NCBI RefSeq assembly: GCF_949987515.2
Contig: NC_082694.2
Location: 39,741,951 to 39,805,950 of the forward strand
DNA length: 64,000 bases
Reading direction: 5' to 3'
From: Delphinus delphis
Taxonomy: Eukaryota; Chordata; Mammalia; Artiodactyla; Delphinidae
The position numbers were made by a program, and so were the translations under genes. The notes below the pieces were generated by a model. The model worked only from the letters and a program-made list of their open reading frames with translations. It had not been told where the DNA came from and made no database searches. The first letter of the stretch is position 1. Each line of letters starts with the position of its first letter. Shown here in pieces: positions 33,030 to 44,934 of the stretch.

Positions 33030-33422
33030 AAACCTTTTCTTTCCATGCTGTGAAAGACTAATTATTTGACAATTGCCAGTTTCCTGCCTTGTGGGAAGAA
33101 CTCTGTTTCTTGGCTACAGGTATGTGACTGACTTTGGTCAGTACATGTTAACTAAAGCCGATGTGTGTCGCTTTCAGGTGCAAGCTCTGAGAACCTAGTA
33201 TCCTCTTTTCCTTCTGTCACATATGCTGGCAGAGTTTCAGTTCGTGGCTGCTTCATAAGCTTGGATCTTGCGGTGAGAGCCCCCAGTTGATCTGCCATGG
33301 GTGTATAGCATGGACAAGAAATAAACCTTTGTAGTTTTACGCCATTGAAGTTTTTTTTTTTTTAAACGACTGCAGCATAATCTAACCTATCCTGACTGAT
33401 ACACAAATACACAAATATACTT
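33030..33422 (+). mobile_element. ancient LTR-like element, family Y copy 1 (sense)
   Basis: Contains GGTATGTGACTGACTTTGGTCAG, AAGAAATAAACCTTTGTAG (AATAAA at about 33320) and ends GCAGCATAATCTAACCTATCCTGACTGATAC. The 3' end recurs antisense at 59.79 kb. The layout is MaLR-like: poly(A) signal, then ~90 bp to the end. Name not assigned. Confidence 0.6.
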
Positions 33423-34639
33423 ATCTATATCCCAGTGTGGTTTCTTTTCCTTAAACTTTAAATATGTGCTTTTTACCTACCTCTGAATGAAGATCGTTTT
33501 CTAATTAGCCAGCCTCATATTGTTTTTCAATGTTGGAAACTAGAGATTGGAAACCCAAATCCTGGCCAAAGAGAAAGAGAAATGTTTTTGTTTAGATGTT
33601 TGAACTGACGGATAAGTCTTACATCATCACTGGATCCCTAGTAAATTATGTGGAACACCAAATAACTCCTGTATCTATGTATCATGTCTCAAGATATCAA
33701 AGCAGAGCTGCAACATACAGTTGTGAGGTTGTGCACTGAACAACTAAGGGACAGGACGTTTTCAAAGACCACAGTGTGAATGGCTGTGCAAACCCTTTGC
33801 TGGGCTCCTCTAGCAGAGGGTCTGTTCATAAGAAATTTTCAGGAGCAAGGGAGTCACTGCATTCCACCATCAACAGAAAACCAGAGAGTTTATTTAAATG
33901 ATGCACTGGACATTGCTGAGGTCCTCAAGAAAACTATAATGGGAGGACTCTTACCATGTTGCATCTTTGGCACAAGTCAAGGAAAATGTGAGTGCCTGAT
34001 ACTTACAGGCGCTCTGCCATTCTCATCTGCCCCTTAACCTTAGCTCCAGGGAGGCCTCTTGAACTTGTGCTGAATTGTGTTTTGGAGGACTGTGTTTTCT
34101 GATTTTCCCTTGGTGTAAGCTATGCCTCTCCACTAGGGGGAACTCAGTAGATTTCACCCAGCATCATCTCCTTTGGGCTTTTCTTCTCCCTTCAGTTCCT
34201 ACCCTGCATTACTTTCATCTGCTAAGCCCTTGGTCTTGATCAGTGAGGGGTTGGCCCTAAGATAGAGTGATGTTTTACTCCCACTGAGCATGGGTTAATG
34301 TATAGTAACATGTTGCTCTTGGGTTTTCTTTCTCTAAGGGTGTTCCAGCTTCAAATTCCAGCATGTAACATAGAATGAATACTACTGGTATTAACTACCA
34401 GAAGAATCCTTTGCTGTTGAGTATTTTTTGCATCTGTAAATCATCCTCCTATTGCTTACCATGACAGTTATGCAAGTGACCTTTGGATTTCACAATTAAA
34501 AAAAAAATTATGACATTGTAATCCACTCCATCCATGGAAATGCACCACACTGAGATTGTGAAATCAAAGAATAAGTGAAAAATAATCATCAGTGGAAACA
34601 ATAAGAAACTGATGGTTTGAATTGAAAGATATTGCATTG
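33423..34639. other. unassigned noncoding sequence
   Basis: No repeat or gene recognised. An 85-codon sense frame at 33780-34037 has no recognisable domain or splice context. Confidence 0.4.
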
Positions 34640-34790
34640 TGATAGGAAGAGCTCCAATCCCAGTTCTGCCACTGACTGTCTGTGTGACCTTGCACAGATC
34701 ACCTAACTTCTCTGGGCCTCAGTTCTCCTATCTGTAAAATGTGAAAGGATCCTTTCTTGTTCCAGCATTTTACATTTCTGGAATGTAATG
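34640..34790 (+). repeat. MIR SINE (sense)
   Basis: AGTTCTGCCACTGACTGTCTGTGTGACCTTG, CTTCTCTGGGCCTCAGTTCTC and ATCTGTAAAATGTGAAAGG preserve MIR head-to-core order. Confidence 0.88.
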
Positions 34791-34869
34791 TTTATGAATA
34801 TTAACTCATATTAACTTCAAAAATGTATTTCCAGATATGGTCATTTCTTAGGCTCCCTGGGAGATTCTT

Positions 34870-35062
34870 TTTATTTTATTTTTATTTTTTTAAAACATCT
34901 TTATTGGAGTATAATTGCTTTACCATGGTGTGTTAGTTTCTGCTTTATAACAAAGTGAATCAGCTATACATATACATATATCCCCATATCTCCTCCCTCT
35001 TGCGTCTCCCTCCCACCCTCCCTATCGCACCCCTCTAGGTGGTCACAAAGCACCGAGCTGAT
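34870..35062 (-). mobile_element. 5'-truncated younger L1, antisense, with target duplication
   Basis: Antisense 3' UTR only: AACATCTTTATTGGAGTATAATTGC is the complement of the 3' terminus with AATAAA. The A-tail appears as a T/A-rich run at 34870-34894. An exact 15-bp repeat CCCTGGGAGATTCTT flanks it (34855-34869 and 35063-35077). Cetartiodactyl-type L1. Confidence 0.93.
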
Positions 35063-35084
35063 CCCTGGGAGATTCTTGTTATTG

Positions 35085-35290
35085 CTTTTGATAACCTTTT
35101 TGTTGGGCTGATTTTTATCCCTTAAAAAGTTCATCCCAACAATCTTGTGAAATTAGCGAGGGCAGTTATATTTAATTCACAGTTGAGACCTATTGAGATT
35201 ATGTACTTTGTCCAAAATGATACAGGCCTGTCAGTGATGGAAGTGGGATCAGAACCTGGAACTGCATACTCTCATACCCTAGATTAGATA
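35085..35290 (-). repeat. MIR SINE (antisense)
   Basis: Antisense MIR: CAACAATCTTGTGAAATTAG, then CAGTTGAGACCTATTGAGATTATG in the core and GTCAGTGATGGAAGTGGGATC with GGAACTGCATACTC toward the head. Confidence 0.7.
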
Positions 35291-35489
35291 GAGGGAGTTG
35301 TCTCGCCCATGCTATTACTAGAGTGGGAGTTATTGAGACATACTCTACCATAATAACTCAGTTCAATCACTACCAGTTGAATGTATTTTATATGTTTTGT
35401 GGTGAGTAAAGTGTGTTGCCTCACTTCAAAGAAGGTTTGGTCTTGTGAGGGTCAGTTATAAAAACAGATGTAGGAAGTGCTATGATAAA

Positions 35490-38400
35490 GGTATTTTCAG
35501 GACTTCCTCTTCCAGAGAAGAGGGTTTACCCTCCCACCCAAACAACTGTAAAACTGGACAAAATCTATGAAATAATGGCTTTCAAGTCATTAGTAATAAG
35601 GCAACAAAGGACAGTATCCCTGAAGTACAGGAAACCTGTGGTCACTCCCGCTTATGTCTAAAGAGAGTTTCTACAGGTACAGGGAAGGAGAACCCAGTGG
35701 ATCCCAGCAATTTTTCTGAGTTTAGAATACACAGCTGGAAGTCTAAGGAGGCAGAGAGGCTAGAGTTCACAGGGCAGAGTAGCAGAATGGAGAGAGCTTC
35801 ATTGAGAAAAATCTCCAGAGATCTATAGAGGGTTCCATCACATTGTTAATTGAGTGGTACTAATCATGCATGTGAGAATGCTGCACAAGGCTACAGAAAG
35901 GACCATCTAAAAGGATTAGAGGAAACATACCTTTGAAAATCACACAGGGGCAGGAATAGTTTCTATTTTCATCATCCAGAGTAGAAAACCGCAGAAGTCA
36001 CAGGACACTGAGGAGAATACTCAAAAGAGTTTTGTGTCAGTAGTGGAGAATATTAGGCAAAGATTAAATGTTGAACCCACCCAAGGAAGCTTTTAAACAA
36101 ATAAGACCTAAAAGAATCAAACTGTTTCCAAGCAACTTAACTGTGTCACGGGAAAAAAAATCTCAAAATAGTTATAGGAATATAAATATATCCAGTAGCC
36201 AATAAGGTAAAATTCATAATGTCTAGTAATCTGATAAAAAATGAATAGACATGCAAAGAAGCAGGAAAATATGACACATAATGAAGAGAAAAGTCTGTTA
36301 GTCAAAACCGACTAAGAAATTACACAGATGATAGAACTTATAGATAAGAACCCTAAAATAGTTGTAGCTGCTTTAACTTTACAAATTCAAGAAACTAGCA
36401 TTACTGTTGAGCATGTTAGGTAAAGACATGGAATATATACAAACTGCAATGTCTGAGATGAAAATTATACTGGATGAGATGACCAACAGATAAAACATTG
36501 CAGAAGAAAACATCTGTGAACCTGAAAACATAGTAATAGAAACTATAGAAAATAAATCACAGAGAGTAACACAGACTGAAAAACAGCAACAACAAAAACA
36601 GAACACCTGCGAACTGTGAGACAACTCCATGTGGTCTAATATATGTGTAAGTAGAGTCCTTAAAAGGGAAGAGAGAGAAGCAGGACAGAAAAAAATACTT
36701 GAAGAAACAGTGGATAAAATTTTCTGTTAGGTATGAAGAGGTTAGTGGGAAATGGAACTCTATTGTTGTAAGGTAGCATATATGTGAAGTGGTATCATAG
36801 CACTCAAAGGTAGCTCGTGATAAGTTAAAGATGAATAAGGTAAATTCTAAAGAAACTACTAAAATAACATAAAAAATAGTTATCGCTAATAAGCCAAAAA
36901 GCAAATAAAATGGAATCATAAAAATATTCAATTAATCCAGAAGAAGGTGTGAGAGAAGTAAAAGGGAACAGATGAGACAAATAGAAAACCAATGGCAGTG
37001 TGGTAGATTAAAATCCATCCATATCATTAATCACAGTAAATGTAAATGGTCCAAAAATTCCCATCAAAAGGCAGAAGTTGTCAGATTTGATTAAAAAATC
37101 AAGACCCACCTCTATATTGCCTATAAGAAATGCACTTTAAAGACACAAATAATTCAAAAGTAAAAACACCGAAAAAGGTATATCATGCTGACACTAACCA
37201 AAAAGAAAAAGCAAGAGTGGCTATTTTATTTAAAAATTTTTTTTGAATTCTTAAACATAAATTAGGTAACATATACATAGTACAAATTCAAAAGGTACAA
37301 AAGGTATTCAGTGAATATCAAATCTCCCTCTCATCCCTGTTCCCTGGCCACCCATTTCCCCTTTTCAGAAGCAACCACGGTTACACACACTCTGTGTGTC
37401 CTTCCAGAGATATTCTTTGTAAATGCAGACATTTCACCCACTTCAAACCTTGATGTGCTTGGGACACTGTTCTTGGAGCCAAGACCCCAATTTGAGCTCT
37501 ACCAACTATGAGATCCAGGATGAGGGATCCAGTTTCTTCTAAATTAAACATTGAGTTCTCCTGCAGGAGTGGCTGTTTTAATATTGGACAAAAGTAGATT
37601 TCTGAAGAAAGAGTATTACCGGGAATAAAGAGTGCCATTTCACAGTGATAAAAATACCAGTTCTTCAATGGAATATTATGATCCTAAACGTACAAGAAGC
37701 AAAAACTGAGAGAACTTCAAGGAAAAATAGATACACAATTATAGTCAGAAATTTCAACTCCTGTCTCCCAGTACTTAATGGAACAAATGGACAGAGAATC
37801 GGTAAGGCGATAGGAGACTTAGATGACACTATAAACCAATTTGTTCTAATTGACATTTATAGATCACACAACCGCACGACAGCAGAAAACACATTCTTTT
37901 CAAGTTCACATGGAATATAGACCAACATAGACCATATTCTAGACCATAAAACAAGCCTCAGTGAATTTAACAGGATTCAAAGTATGTCCTCTGACGATGA
38001 GGGAAGTAAATTAATGCCAAATAACAAAAAGTTATTTGAAAATCTCCAAATATTTGAAAATTAAAAGCACATGTAAAAATACTCATGGGCCAAAGAAGTA
38101 ATCAAAAGGAAAATTAAAATGTATTTTGAATTGAGCAAAAATGAAAAACTATATATCACAATTTGTGAGAAGCAGTTAACATAGTCTTAAAGGGAAAGTT
38201 ATAGTATTAAATGTCTATATTAGAAAAGAAAAAAAGGTTACAAACCAATGATCTCAACTTCCACCTTGAGAACTTAGAATGGACAAATGAAACCCAAAGT
38301 AAGGAGAGGAAAGGAATATTGAACCTCATAATGGAAATCAATTTAAAAGGTAACAGAAAAATAATACAGAAAAATAAATGAAACCAAAAGCTGATTCTTT

Positions 38401-41296
38401 GAGAAAGTCAATAAAATTGATAAATCTCTAATAAGACTGATTAGAGAAAAAAAGAGAAGACACAAATAACCAGTATCAGCAGTGAGAGAGGTAATATCAC
38501 TATGGATTTTACAGATATTTACAGGGTAGTAAAGGAGAACTTTATGCAGATATATTCTGCAAGTTACATTAAATGGACAAATTTCTTCAAAGATATAAAC
38601 TACCAAAGCTCATTCAAGAAGAAATAGATAACCTTAATAACCCTATATGAAATATTGAATTTTTAGTTTAAAACCTCACAAAGAAACTCCAGAGAGCCAT
38701 GGGGCTTCATGAAGAAATTCTACTGAACATTTAAGGAAGAAAAATAATAACAATTCTATATAAACTTTTACAGAAAATTGAAGAAAATATTCTTCAATTC
38801 AGTCTATGAGACAGCATGACAGTGATACCATAACCAGACAAAGACATTCCAAGAAAAGTAAACTACAGAGCAGTTGTCTTTATGATCATAGATACAAAAT
38901 TCTTACCAAAATTTTAGCAGTCAAATCCAGTCATGTATAAAAGGATAATATATCATGACCAAGTGGTGTTTATTTCAGGAATGCAATGTTGAATTAACAT
39001 TTGAAAATCAAACAATTCACCAGTTTAACAGTTGAAATATAAAAATTAAATAATGATATGATCATTTCAATAGATGTAAACAGAACAAACCCAAAATGTT
39101 TTGACAAAATTCAACTGCATTTCTGATATAAGTACCCAGTAACCCAAGAATATAAATAAACTTCCTGACAATAGTGGGCATCTCTGAAAAACCTACAGCT
39201 AACATCATATTTAATGGTAACAGACTGAATGCTTTTCCCTGAGCTCAAGAACAAGACAAGGATGTCCATTCTTCTATTTTTAACATTTTTGGAGGGTCTG
39301 GGCAGTACAATATGGCAAGAAAAAGAAAAATGACCTCTATATAAGAAAGGAAGAAGTAAAAGTATATTTGTGCATGATATAATTGCCTATGTATAAAAAT
39401 CCAATAAAACTATAAAAAAGCTACTAGAACTAATAAATGAATTTAAGAAAGCTGCAGGATAAAAGATCAATATACATAATTCAGTTACATTCTATATGCT
39501 AGCAACAAACCATCATAAATTGAAGTAAAAAATTTATAATAGCATTAAAACTATGAAATACTGTGGACATATATGATAAAAGTTGTACAAGACCTGTACT
39601 CTAAAAGCTACAAAACAAGGCCTAAGAGAAATTAAGAAAGAAATTAAGGAGGACACAGATAACTGGAGAAATGTACCATGCTCATGGATCAAGAGATTCA
39701 ATATTTTTAAGATTCTCTTCCAATGATCTATCTATAAGTCCAATCAAAATCCCAACAGACTTTTTTTTTTTTTGGTAGAAATTGACAAAGCTGATTCTTT
39801 TGTTTATATGGAAATGCAAAGGACCTAGAATACCCAATAAAATTTTGAAAAAGAAGAATAATGTTGGAAGATTTATTGTAAAGGTACAATAATCAAGATA
39901 GTGTGGTATTGGCATAAAGATAAACAGGTAGGTCATTGGAACAGAATAGAGTTGAGAAGCAGATACACATATATCAATTGATTTCTAACAAAGGCCCAAA
40001 GACAGTGCAGTGGTAAGAGAATATTCTTTTCAATAAATAGTGCTGGGACAATTGTACATCCATATGAAAAAACAGAAGGACAAAAAGAACTTCAACTCAC
40101 ACTTTATACACTATATACAAAAATTAGCTTCAAATGGATCATAGACCTAAATATAAAACCAGAAAAAATAAAAAACTATAAGAAAGCATAGCAGGACATC
40201 TTTTGACCTAGGGTTAAGCAAAGATTTCTTAGATTTCACTAAGGTATGAATCAAAAGCATGATTCATAAAAGAAAAAAAATTGACAAATCAGATTTAATC
40301 AAAATTAAGAACTTCTGCTCTTCAAAAGTCACTCTTAAGATGATGAAAAGACAAATTACAGACAGGGAGAAAATATTGATAAATCACACATCTGATGAAG
40401 GACTTGTATCCAGAGCATTTAAAGAATCTCAGCATTCATTTAGAAGAAGATAATCCTTCTCCCCTTGGGTAAAAGATTTAAATAGACATTTTACAAAAAA
40501 AAGTATATATTGATGACCAGTTAAGTCCATGCTTATTGGCCAACATTGTTAGTTATAAAGGAAATGCAAATTAAACCCACAATGAGATACTATAGTACAT
40601 CTAAAAGAATGTCTAAAATAAAAGTTATTGGTCATATTCAGTGTTGGCAGGATATGTTGCAACTGGAACTCTCATACAGTGCTGATGGAAATGTAAAATG
40701 ATAAAACAGTTTTGAAAACAGTTTGGTAGTTTCTTAAAAAGTTAAACTTACATCTACCAGATGACCCATCCATTCTACTTCTAGGTATTTATCCAAGAGA
40801 AATGAAAGCATGTGTTCATGTAAGGACTTGTCGAAGAATGTTCATAGCAGCTCTTTTTTGTAGTTGCCAAAAAATCTAAACAACTCAAATGTCCATGAAC
40901 CGTTGAATGGATAAATAAATTGTGGTATATCCATACAATGGACCATTACTCAGGAATAAAAATAAACTATTGATATCTACAACATGGATGAATCTCAGAG
41001 TAATTATTCTGAGTGAAAGAAGCCAGGTGAAAAAAGAGGATATACTATATGATTCCATTTATAACAAATTATAGAAAATAATCTCTATGGTGATAGAAAG
41101 CAGATCAGTGGTTATCTGGGAATGAGGTGAAGATGGGGAGAGGTAGGAGAGTGGGATTATCAAGGAGCATGAGGAGATACTATCTTGATTGTAGTGATGG
41201 TTTCAAGAGTGTATATGTCAAAATTTATACACTGTAAACATTTAGAGTTTAGTGTATGTCAGTTATACCTCAATAAAGATGTTAAGAAACAGCAAA
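35490..41296 (+). mobile_element. near full-length old L1M, sense
   Basis: About 5.5 kb of L1M with one ~336-bp insertion at 37231-37566. Left end (ACTTCCTCTTCCAGAGAAG) resembles the ancient L1/HAL1 5' region. An ORF1-type A-rich stretch follows. ORF2 landmarks are endonuclease-domain sequence (GTAAATGGTCCAAAAATTCC, 37039-37058), a wrecked RT active-site region near 39364-39380 (TTTGTGCATGATAT), and C-terminal TATTCCATTTATAAC-type sequence. It ends TATACCTCAATAAAGATG (about 41264-41281). Every reading frame is broken. Confidence 0.85.
37231..37566 (-). mobile_element. L1M 3' UTR insertion inside older L1M, antisense, plus 135 bp unassigned
   Basis: Flanked by a 16-bp imperfect repeat (GAGTGGCTATTTTATT at 37215-37230; GAGTGGCTGTTTTAAT at 37567-37582). 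From 37231 to about 37430 it is antisense L1M 3' UTR (GTACAAAAGGTATTCAGTGAA; CCTTCCAGAGATATTCTTTG). The remaining right part (about 37431-37566) does not look like L1 and is unassigned, which is unusual at the 5' side of an L1 insertion. Confidence 0.75.
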
Positions 41297-41544
41297 AATA
41301 TATTTAAGCAACTTATATTTCTTAACAGAATAAATTGTATATCTGGATTCAAATATTCATACTTTTGTAAATTAAAATTGTGGCTCATGAAAATAAGAGG
41401 GGTGCTCAGGGTTCTGTAGGGGTCTAGAAAATCACAGCATATAACTGATAGTGTTTGTCTACCTTTACATTGTATCATGCTAACAATTAGACAGGCAGGA
41501 ATGCATTTGCCATAGAAAGTCCCTGCCAAACTCAAAGACACATT
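41297..41544. other. unassigned noncoding sequence
   Basis: Short AT-rich single-copy-looking DNA between the old L1 end and a hAT MITE fragment. Confidence 0.4.
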
Positions 41545-41640
41545 CGGATTCAGGAGGTTTGGATTGGATGAATCTGCATTTTTAACGAGTCCTTTAGGTG
41601 ATTCTGATGCAAATGAGTCATGGGCCACACTAGAGAAATA
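41545..41640 (+). mobile_element. hAT-Charlie MITE fragment (MER5A/MER20-like)
   Basis: GATTCAGGAGGTTTGGATTGG, AATCTGCATTTTTAACGAGTCC and GATTCTGATGCAAATGAGTC match the right half of MER5A/MER20-type elements in sense. Left end lost. Confidence 0.65.
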
Positions 41641-41984
41641 TTGGTCAAAATCTCAACAGCAGTAAAATCTCCTGTCTCTCTCTTCCAGCTTGGCTTGTGT
41701 TTGGTTCTCTTGGTTGAGGTCCATAGGTTAACTGACTTCTCCCTGTAGTATCTTCTTATTGGGTGAGACCTAGCTGCCCACCATTGGACAAAATCAATGC
41801 TCAGAAATACTGTTACAACATTAGGTCTGGGATTAACCCCAACAGTGTAATTATAGTCATAAAAACAACCTCGTAGTCACATAGTCCAGGCCCTGCCCTC
41901 CCTAAGGAACATCCATCCCTCTTGGACCATTTCAGACAAGTGAAGGCTGGGCTTTTGGAGCCCCAGGGCAGGGAAGCTCTTGGG
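41641..41984. other. unassigned noncoding sequence
   Basis: No repeat or gene recognised. Confidence 0.4.
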
Positions 41985-42465
41985 CCTTGCTTACCTGCTG
42001 GCTCTGGTGCCAGCGACTCTTAGAAGTTCTCCTTTGAGTTTCACAGACTTCCTCCTGCAGCTGTCCTTGAGGGCTGTGTCTTTTGCAAGCTCCTTAATGG
42101 ATCAAGTCACTCTTCTACTTAAAACCTTTTGGAAGCTTTCCATGGCTGGTAGGATAAAAGCCAAACCCCTGACCTTCCCCTGTAGCCTCTGCATGATCTC
42201 TGCCCTGACTGCCCCTGCTATTGCACCTCCACCAAGCACCAGCCAACCCTGGACTTGGCTCCTGGTGTTTAAACACCAAGAAGTCCTTTCCCACCTCAGA
42301 CTTCTCTCACCATTTTCCAATTCCTAAAAGCTTTCTTTGGCTGCAATATGGCTGGTTCCTCTCATGCTTTATACTTCATTAAGATGTCACCTCCTTAGGA
42401 AGACCTTCCCTTGCCACCCTCTCTGGAGATGGCTCTTCTCTTCCCAGTTATTCTTTGTCCTATCG
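41985..42465 (+). repeat. L2 LINE 3' part, left piece (sense)
   Basis: L2 3' sequence: CAAGTCACTCTTCTACTTAAAACC, CTGGTAGGATAAAAGCCAAACC, TCTGCATGATCTCTGCCCTG, ATTAAGATGTCACCTCCTTAGG. Some 115 codons stay open from 41980 (residual L2 coding sequence). Cut at about 42466 by a younger L1. Confidence 0.85.
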
Positions 42466-42470
42466 CTCCC

Positions 42471-42667
42471 TTTTTTTTTAATATCTTTATTGGAGTATAA
42501 TTGCTTTACAATGGTGTGTTAGTTTCTGCTTTATAACAAAGTGAATCAGTTATACATATGTTTCCATACCTCTTCCCTCTTGCATCTCCCTCCCTCCCAC
42601 CCTCCCTATCCCACCCCTCTAGGTGGTCACAAACCACCTAGCTGATCTCCCTGTGCTATGCGGCTAC
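42471..42667 (-). mobile_element. 5'-truncated younger L1, antisense, inserted in L2
   Basis: Antisense 3' UTR: T9 then AATATCTTTATTGGAGTATAATTGC through AGCTGATCTCCCTGTGCTATG. The flanking repeat is imperfect (CTTTGTCCTATC at 42453-42464; CTTTGTCTTATC at 42667-42678). Closely related to the copies at 34.9 and 60.4 kb. Confidence 0.9.
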
Positions 42668-42815
42668 TTTGTCTTATCTCTTATCACAAGTTGTATGTCT
42701 TTTGTTCAGCATTTTATGTTCTCTCCACTAGGATGTAAGCTCTATTAAGGTAGGGTGATGTCTTCTTTGCTCACTGTTGTATCATCATTATTGGTTGAAT
42801 AATGAATTACTCCTC
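42668..42815 (+). repeat. L2 LINE 3' terminus, right piece (sense)
   Basis: Resumes the L2 broken by the L1: TCTCCACTAGGATGTAAGCTC, then CTCACTGTTGTATCATCATT and TTGGTTGAATAATGAATTAC, the usual L2 end. Confidence 0.85.
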
Positions 42816-43655
42816 CAAGATCCCCTAATTTTTACAAATACTATGTCAATGGGCTAAATAGAATTCTTACAGATGAAGGTCTTGGGCACCAGTATTTTCA
42901 AAATTGTTACTAAAGCACAACAAAACAGAGCAGAGCATTTCAGTGCAGATGGAGGACAGCAAATACACATTTGCTTCCAAACAGTCTTTCTTGTTGTGTT
43001 GACCCAGGAGTCGACTCCCATTGTGGGGAAATAGGAAAATGGGTTCAAAACTAGAGTTCAGGGTTTAGTTGAGTTTTGCCTGGCTTTAGTTCCTCTCTGG
43101 TCTTATTTTTGATAGGACTCCAAGCAGGACTGGCCTCCTGGCAGTCTGGCTGGGGTGGGTCATGGCTAGGTGATCTGTGACTTACTGGCTTTTCCAAGAA
43201 GACAGGAAATGAGTGATTGTTCTTGCTTTTGTGGCGTGGAGAGTACCATATTTGTATGCAATTTCTGAAGCCAGAAGGGTGGGTCATTGTCATGACTGTT
43301 CCTCTTTTTATTACTGAGTTTGATATTTAAAATCAATGAAGGCAGAAGCCTTATGGCAGGTGTCACTATGTGCCACAGGAAGCTCTGATCCTGCGAGGTG
43401 AAAAGCTGAGCTTCCTTGAAGGAGATGGGCTTCCTTTGTGGAATCTCTTTTGACTCCATACTTTTTCTCTCAAAACAATTTCAATTTACTTCCAGTTGTT
43501 TTCTCTCTGTTCTTTTGTTCCTTCTCCTTTCTCTCTTCTATTTCAGTTCTCCTACATATTTTTTTTTTCATATGCAGCTCTCTTTTATAGTTTCTCCCTC
43601 TCCATCTCTTTCCTCTCTATCTCCATGACTTACCTCATGTCCTTTCATCTTGCTT
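42816..43655. other. unassigned; pyrimidine-rich at 43490-43655
   Basis: Single-copy-looking until about 43490. Then a C/T-rich tract (TTCTCTCTGTTC ... CTCTCCATCTC) that creates F/S/L-rich spurious frames. Not recognised as a gene. Confidence 0.4.
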
Positions 43656-43670
43656 CCCCTTCATCTTTTT

Positions 43671-43869
43671 TTTTTTGTGGTAAGCAGGCCTCTCACTGCT
43701 GTGGCCTCTCCCGTTGCAGAGCACAGGCTCCGGACGCACAGGCTCAGCGGCTGTGGCTCACGGGCCCAGCTGCTTCGCGGCATGTGGTATCTTCCCGGAC
43801 CGGGGAACGAACCCGTGTCCCCTGCATCGGCAGGCGGACTCTCAACCACTGTGCCACCAGGGAAGCCCT
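43671..43869 (-). mobile_element. CHR-type SINE, antisense, with target duplication
   Basis: Full-length short-form CHR SINE. The minus strand begins GGGCTTCCCTGGTGGCACAG, includes GACACGGGTTCGTTCCCC and ends in poly(A) (T-run 43666-43675). Exact 14-bp repeat CCCCTTCATCTTTT at 43656-43669 and 43870-43883. Confidence 0.95.
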
Positions 43870-44019
43870 CCCCTTCATCTTTTACTTGTTTTCATTTAAG
43901 ATGATCCTGTGAAGCCAGGGACATTCTTTTCTCATCACTTTGAACCTAGTTCAGTGGTAACTGGCTATGTTAATACCTATATATATCAATTTGAAATGAT
44001 ATACTTTCCTGGTTAATTG

Positions 44020-44922
44020 AATATGTTGATCATTGTGAGATGTTCCTTATCTCAATGAATGATTTTTGCCTTAAATTCTACTTTGATATTAATTTAGCTA
44101 TACCAGTTTATTTTGGTTAGTATTTGCATAGTATTTCTTTTTCCATCTTTTCAACCTTTTTGTGTGATCATATTCAATGAGTGTTACGTAGGTAATATTT
44201 TGGGGTTTTGGATTTTTATCCTCTCTGATAATGTTTCTCTTTTAATTGGAGCATTTTATACATTTGCCTTTTAATGTATTTATGGATATATTTTGGTTTA
44301 AATCTACACTCTTGTATTTGCTTTATATTTTTCTCACCTATAGTATTCCATGTTCTCTCCTTTCTTCCTTTCTTTTGGATTTATAATTTCTTTATTATTT
44401 CATTTTCTATTTCTATTAGCTTGCTATGTATTTATGATTATTGTAGTTATATTTTTGATGGTAATTATAGTAGTTACTCAAGAGATTTACCTAAACATGC
44501 TTGACATAACAAGTATAAAATGAGAACATTCATCACTTACTGGTTAAAACAGAGACCCTAGAATACTGTATATTTTTCCCCTTTCAACTTTATGCTATTA
44601 TTATTGTGAACTTTAATTTATAGATACTTTAAATATTACAAAACAAAATTATTAATATTTCATATAGTAAATACTCATTTAACTTACCCACATGTTTGCT
44701 GTTCCTGTTACTCTTCATGTCTTCCTGCATTCTTAAGCTTCATGTGGGATCATTTTCCTTCTGTGTATAGACATTGCCATTAGCTAAAGTCTACTGAAAC
44801 ATTCTCTCAGTTACTGTTTGTGTGACAAATGTCTTGATTTCACTATTTTTCAAGGGTATTTTACCTGGTACAGGATTTTAGGATGGCAGTTACTTTCTTA
44901 GCACTTTTAAGATATCATTACA
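44020..44922 (-). mobile_element. old L1M (5' half of ORF2), antisense, left part
   Basis: Complement of L1M ORF2 endonuclease region and upstream sequence. TAATTTAGCTATACCAG, TTTTAATTGGAGCATTTTATACATTTG and TACCCACATGTTTGCTGTTCC match an antisense ancient L1. It is interrupted by a younger L1 and continues at 46289. Confidence 0.7.
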
Positions 44923-44934
44923 CAAAGATTAACA

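Noticed and set aside
36557..36931. 124-codon antisense hydrophobic frame
   Set aside because: Antisense of A-rich L1 ORF1-side sequence, which yields F/L/S-rich apparent membrane segments.
43496..43912. 138-codon sense frame
   Set aside because: First half is a pyrimidine tract and second half is the complement of a CHR SINE.
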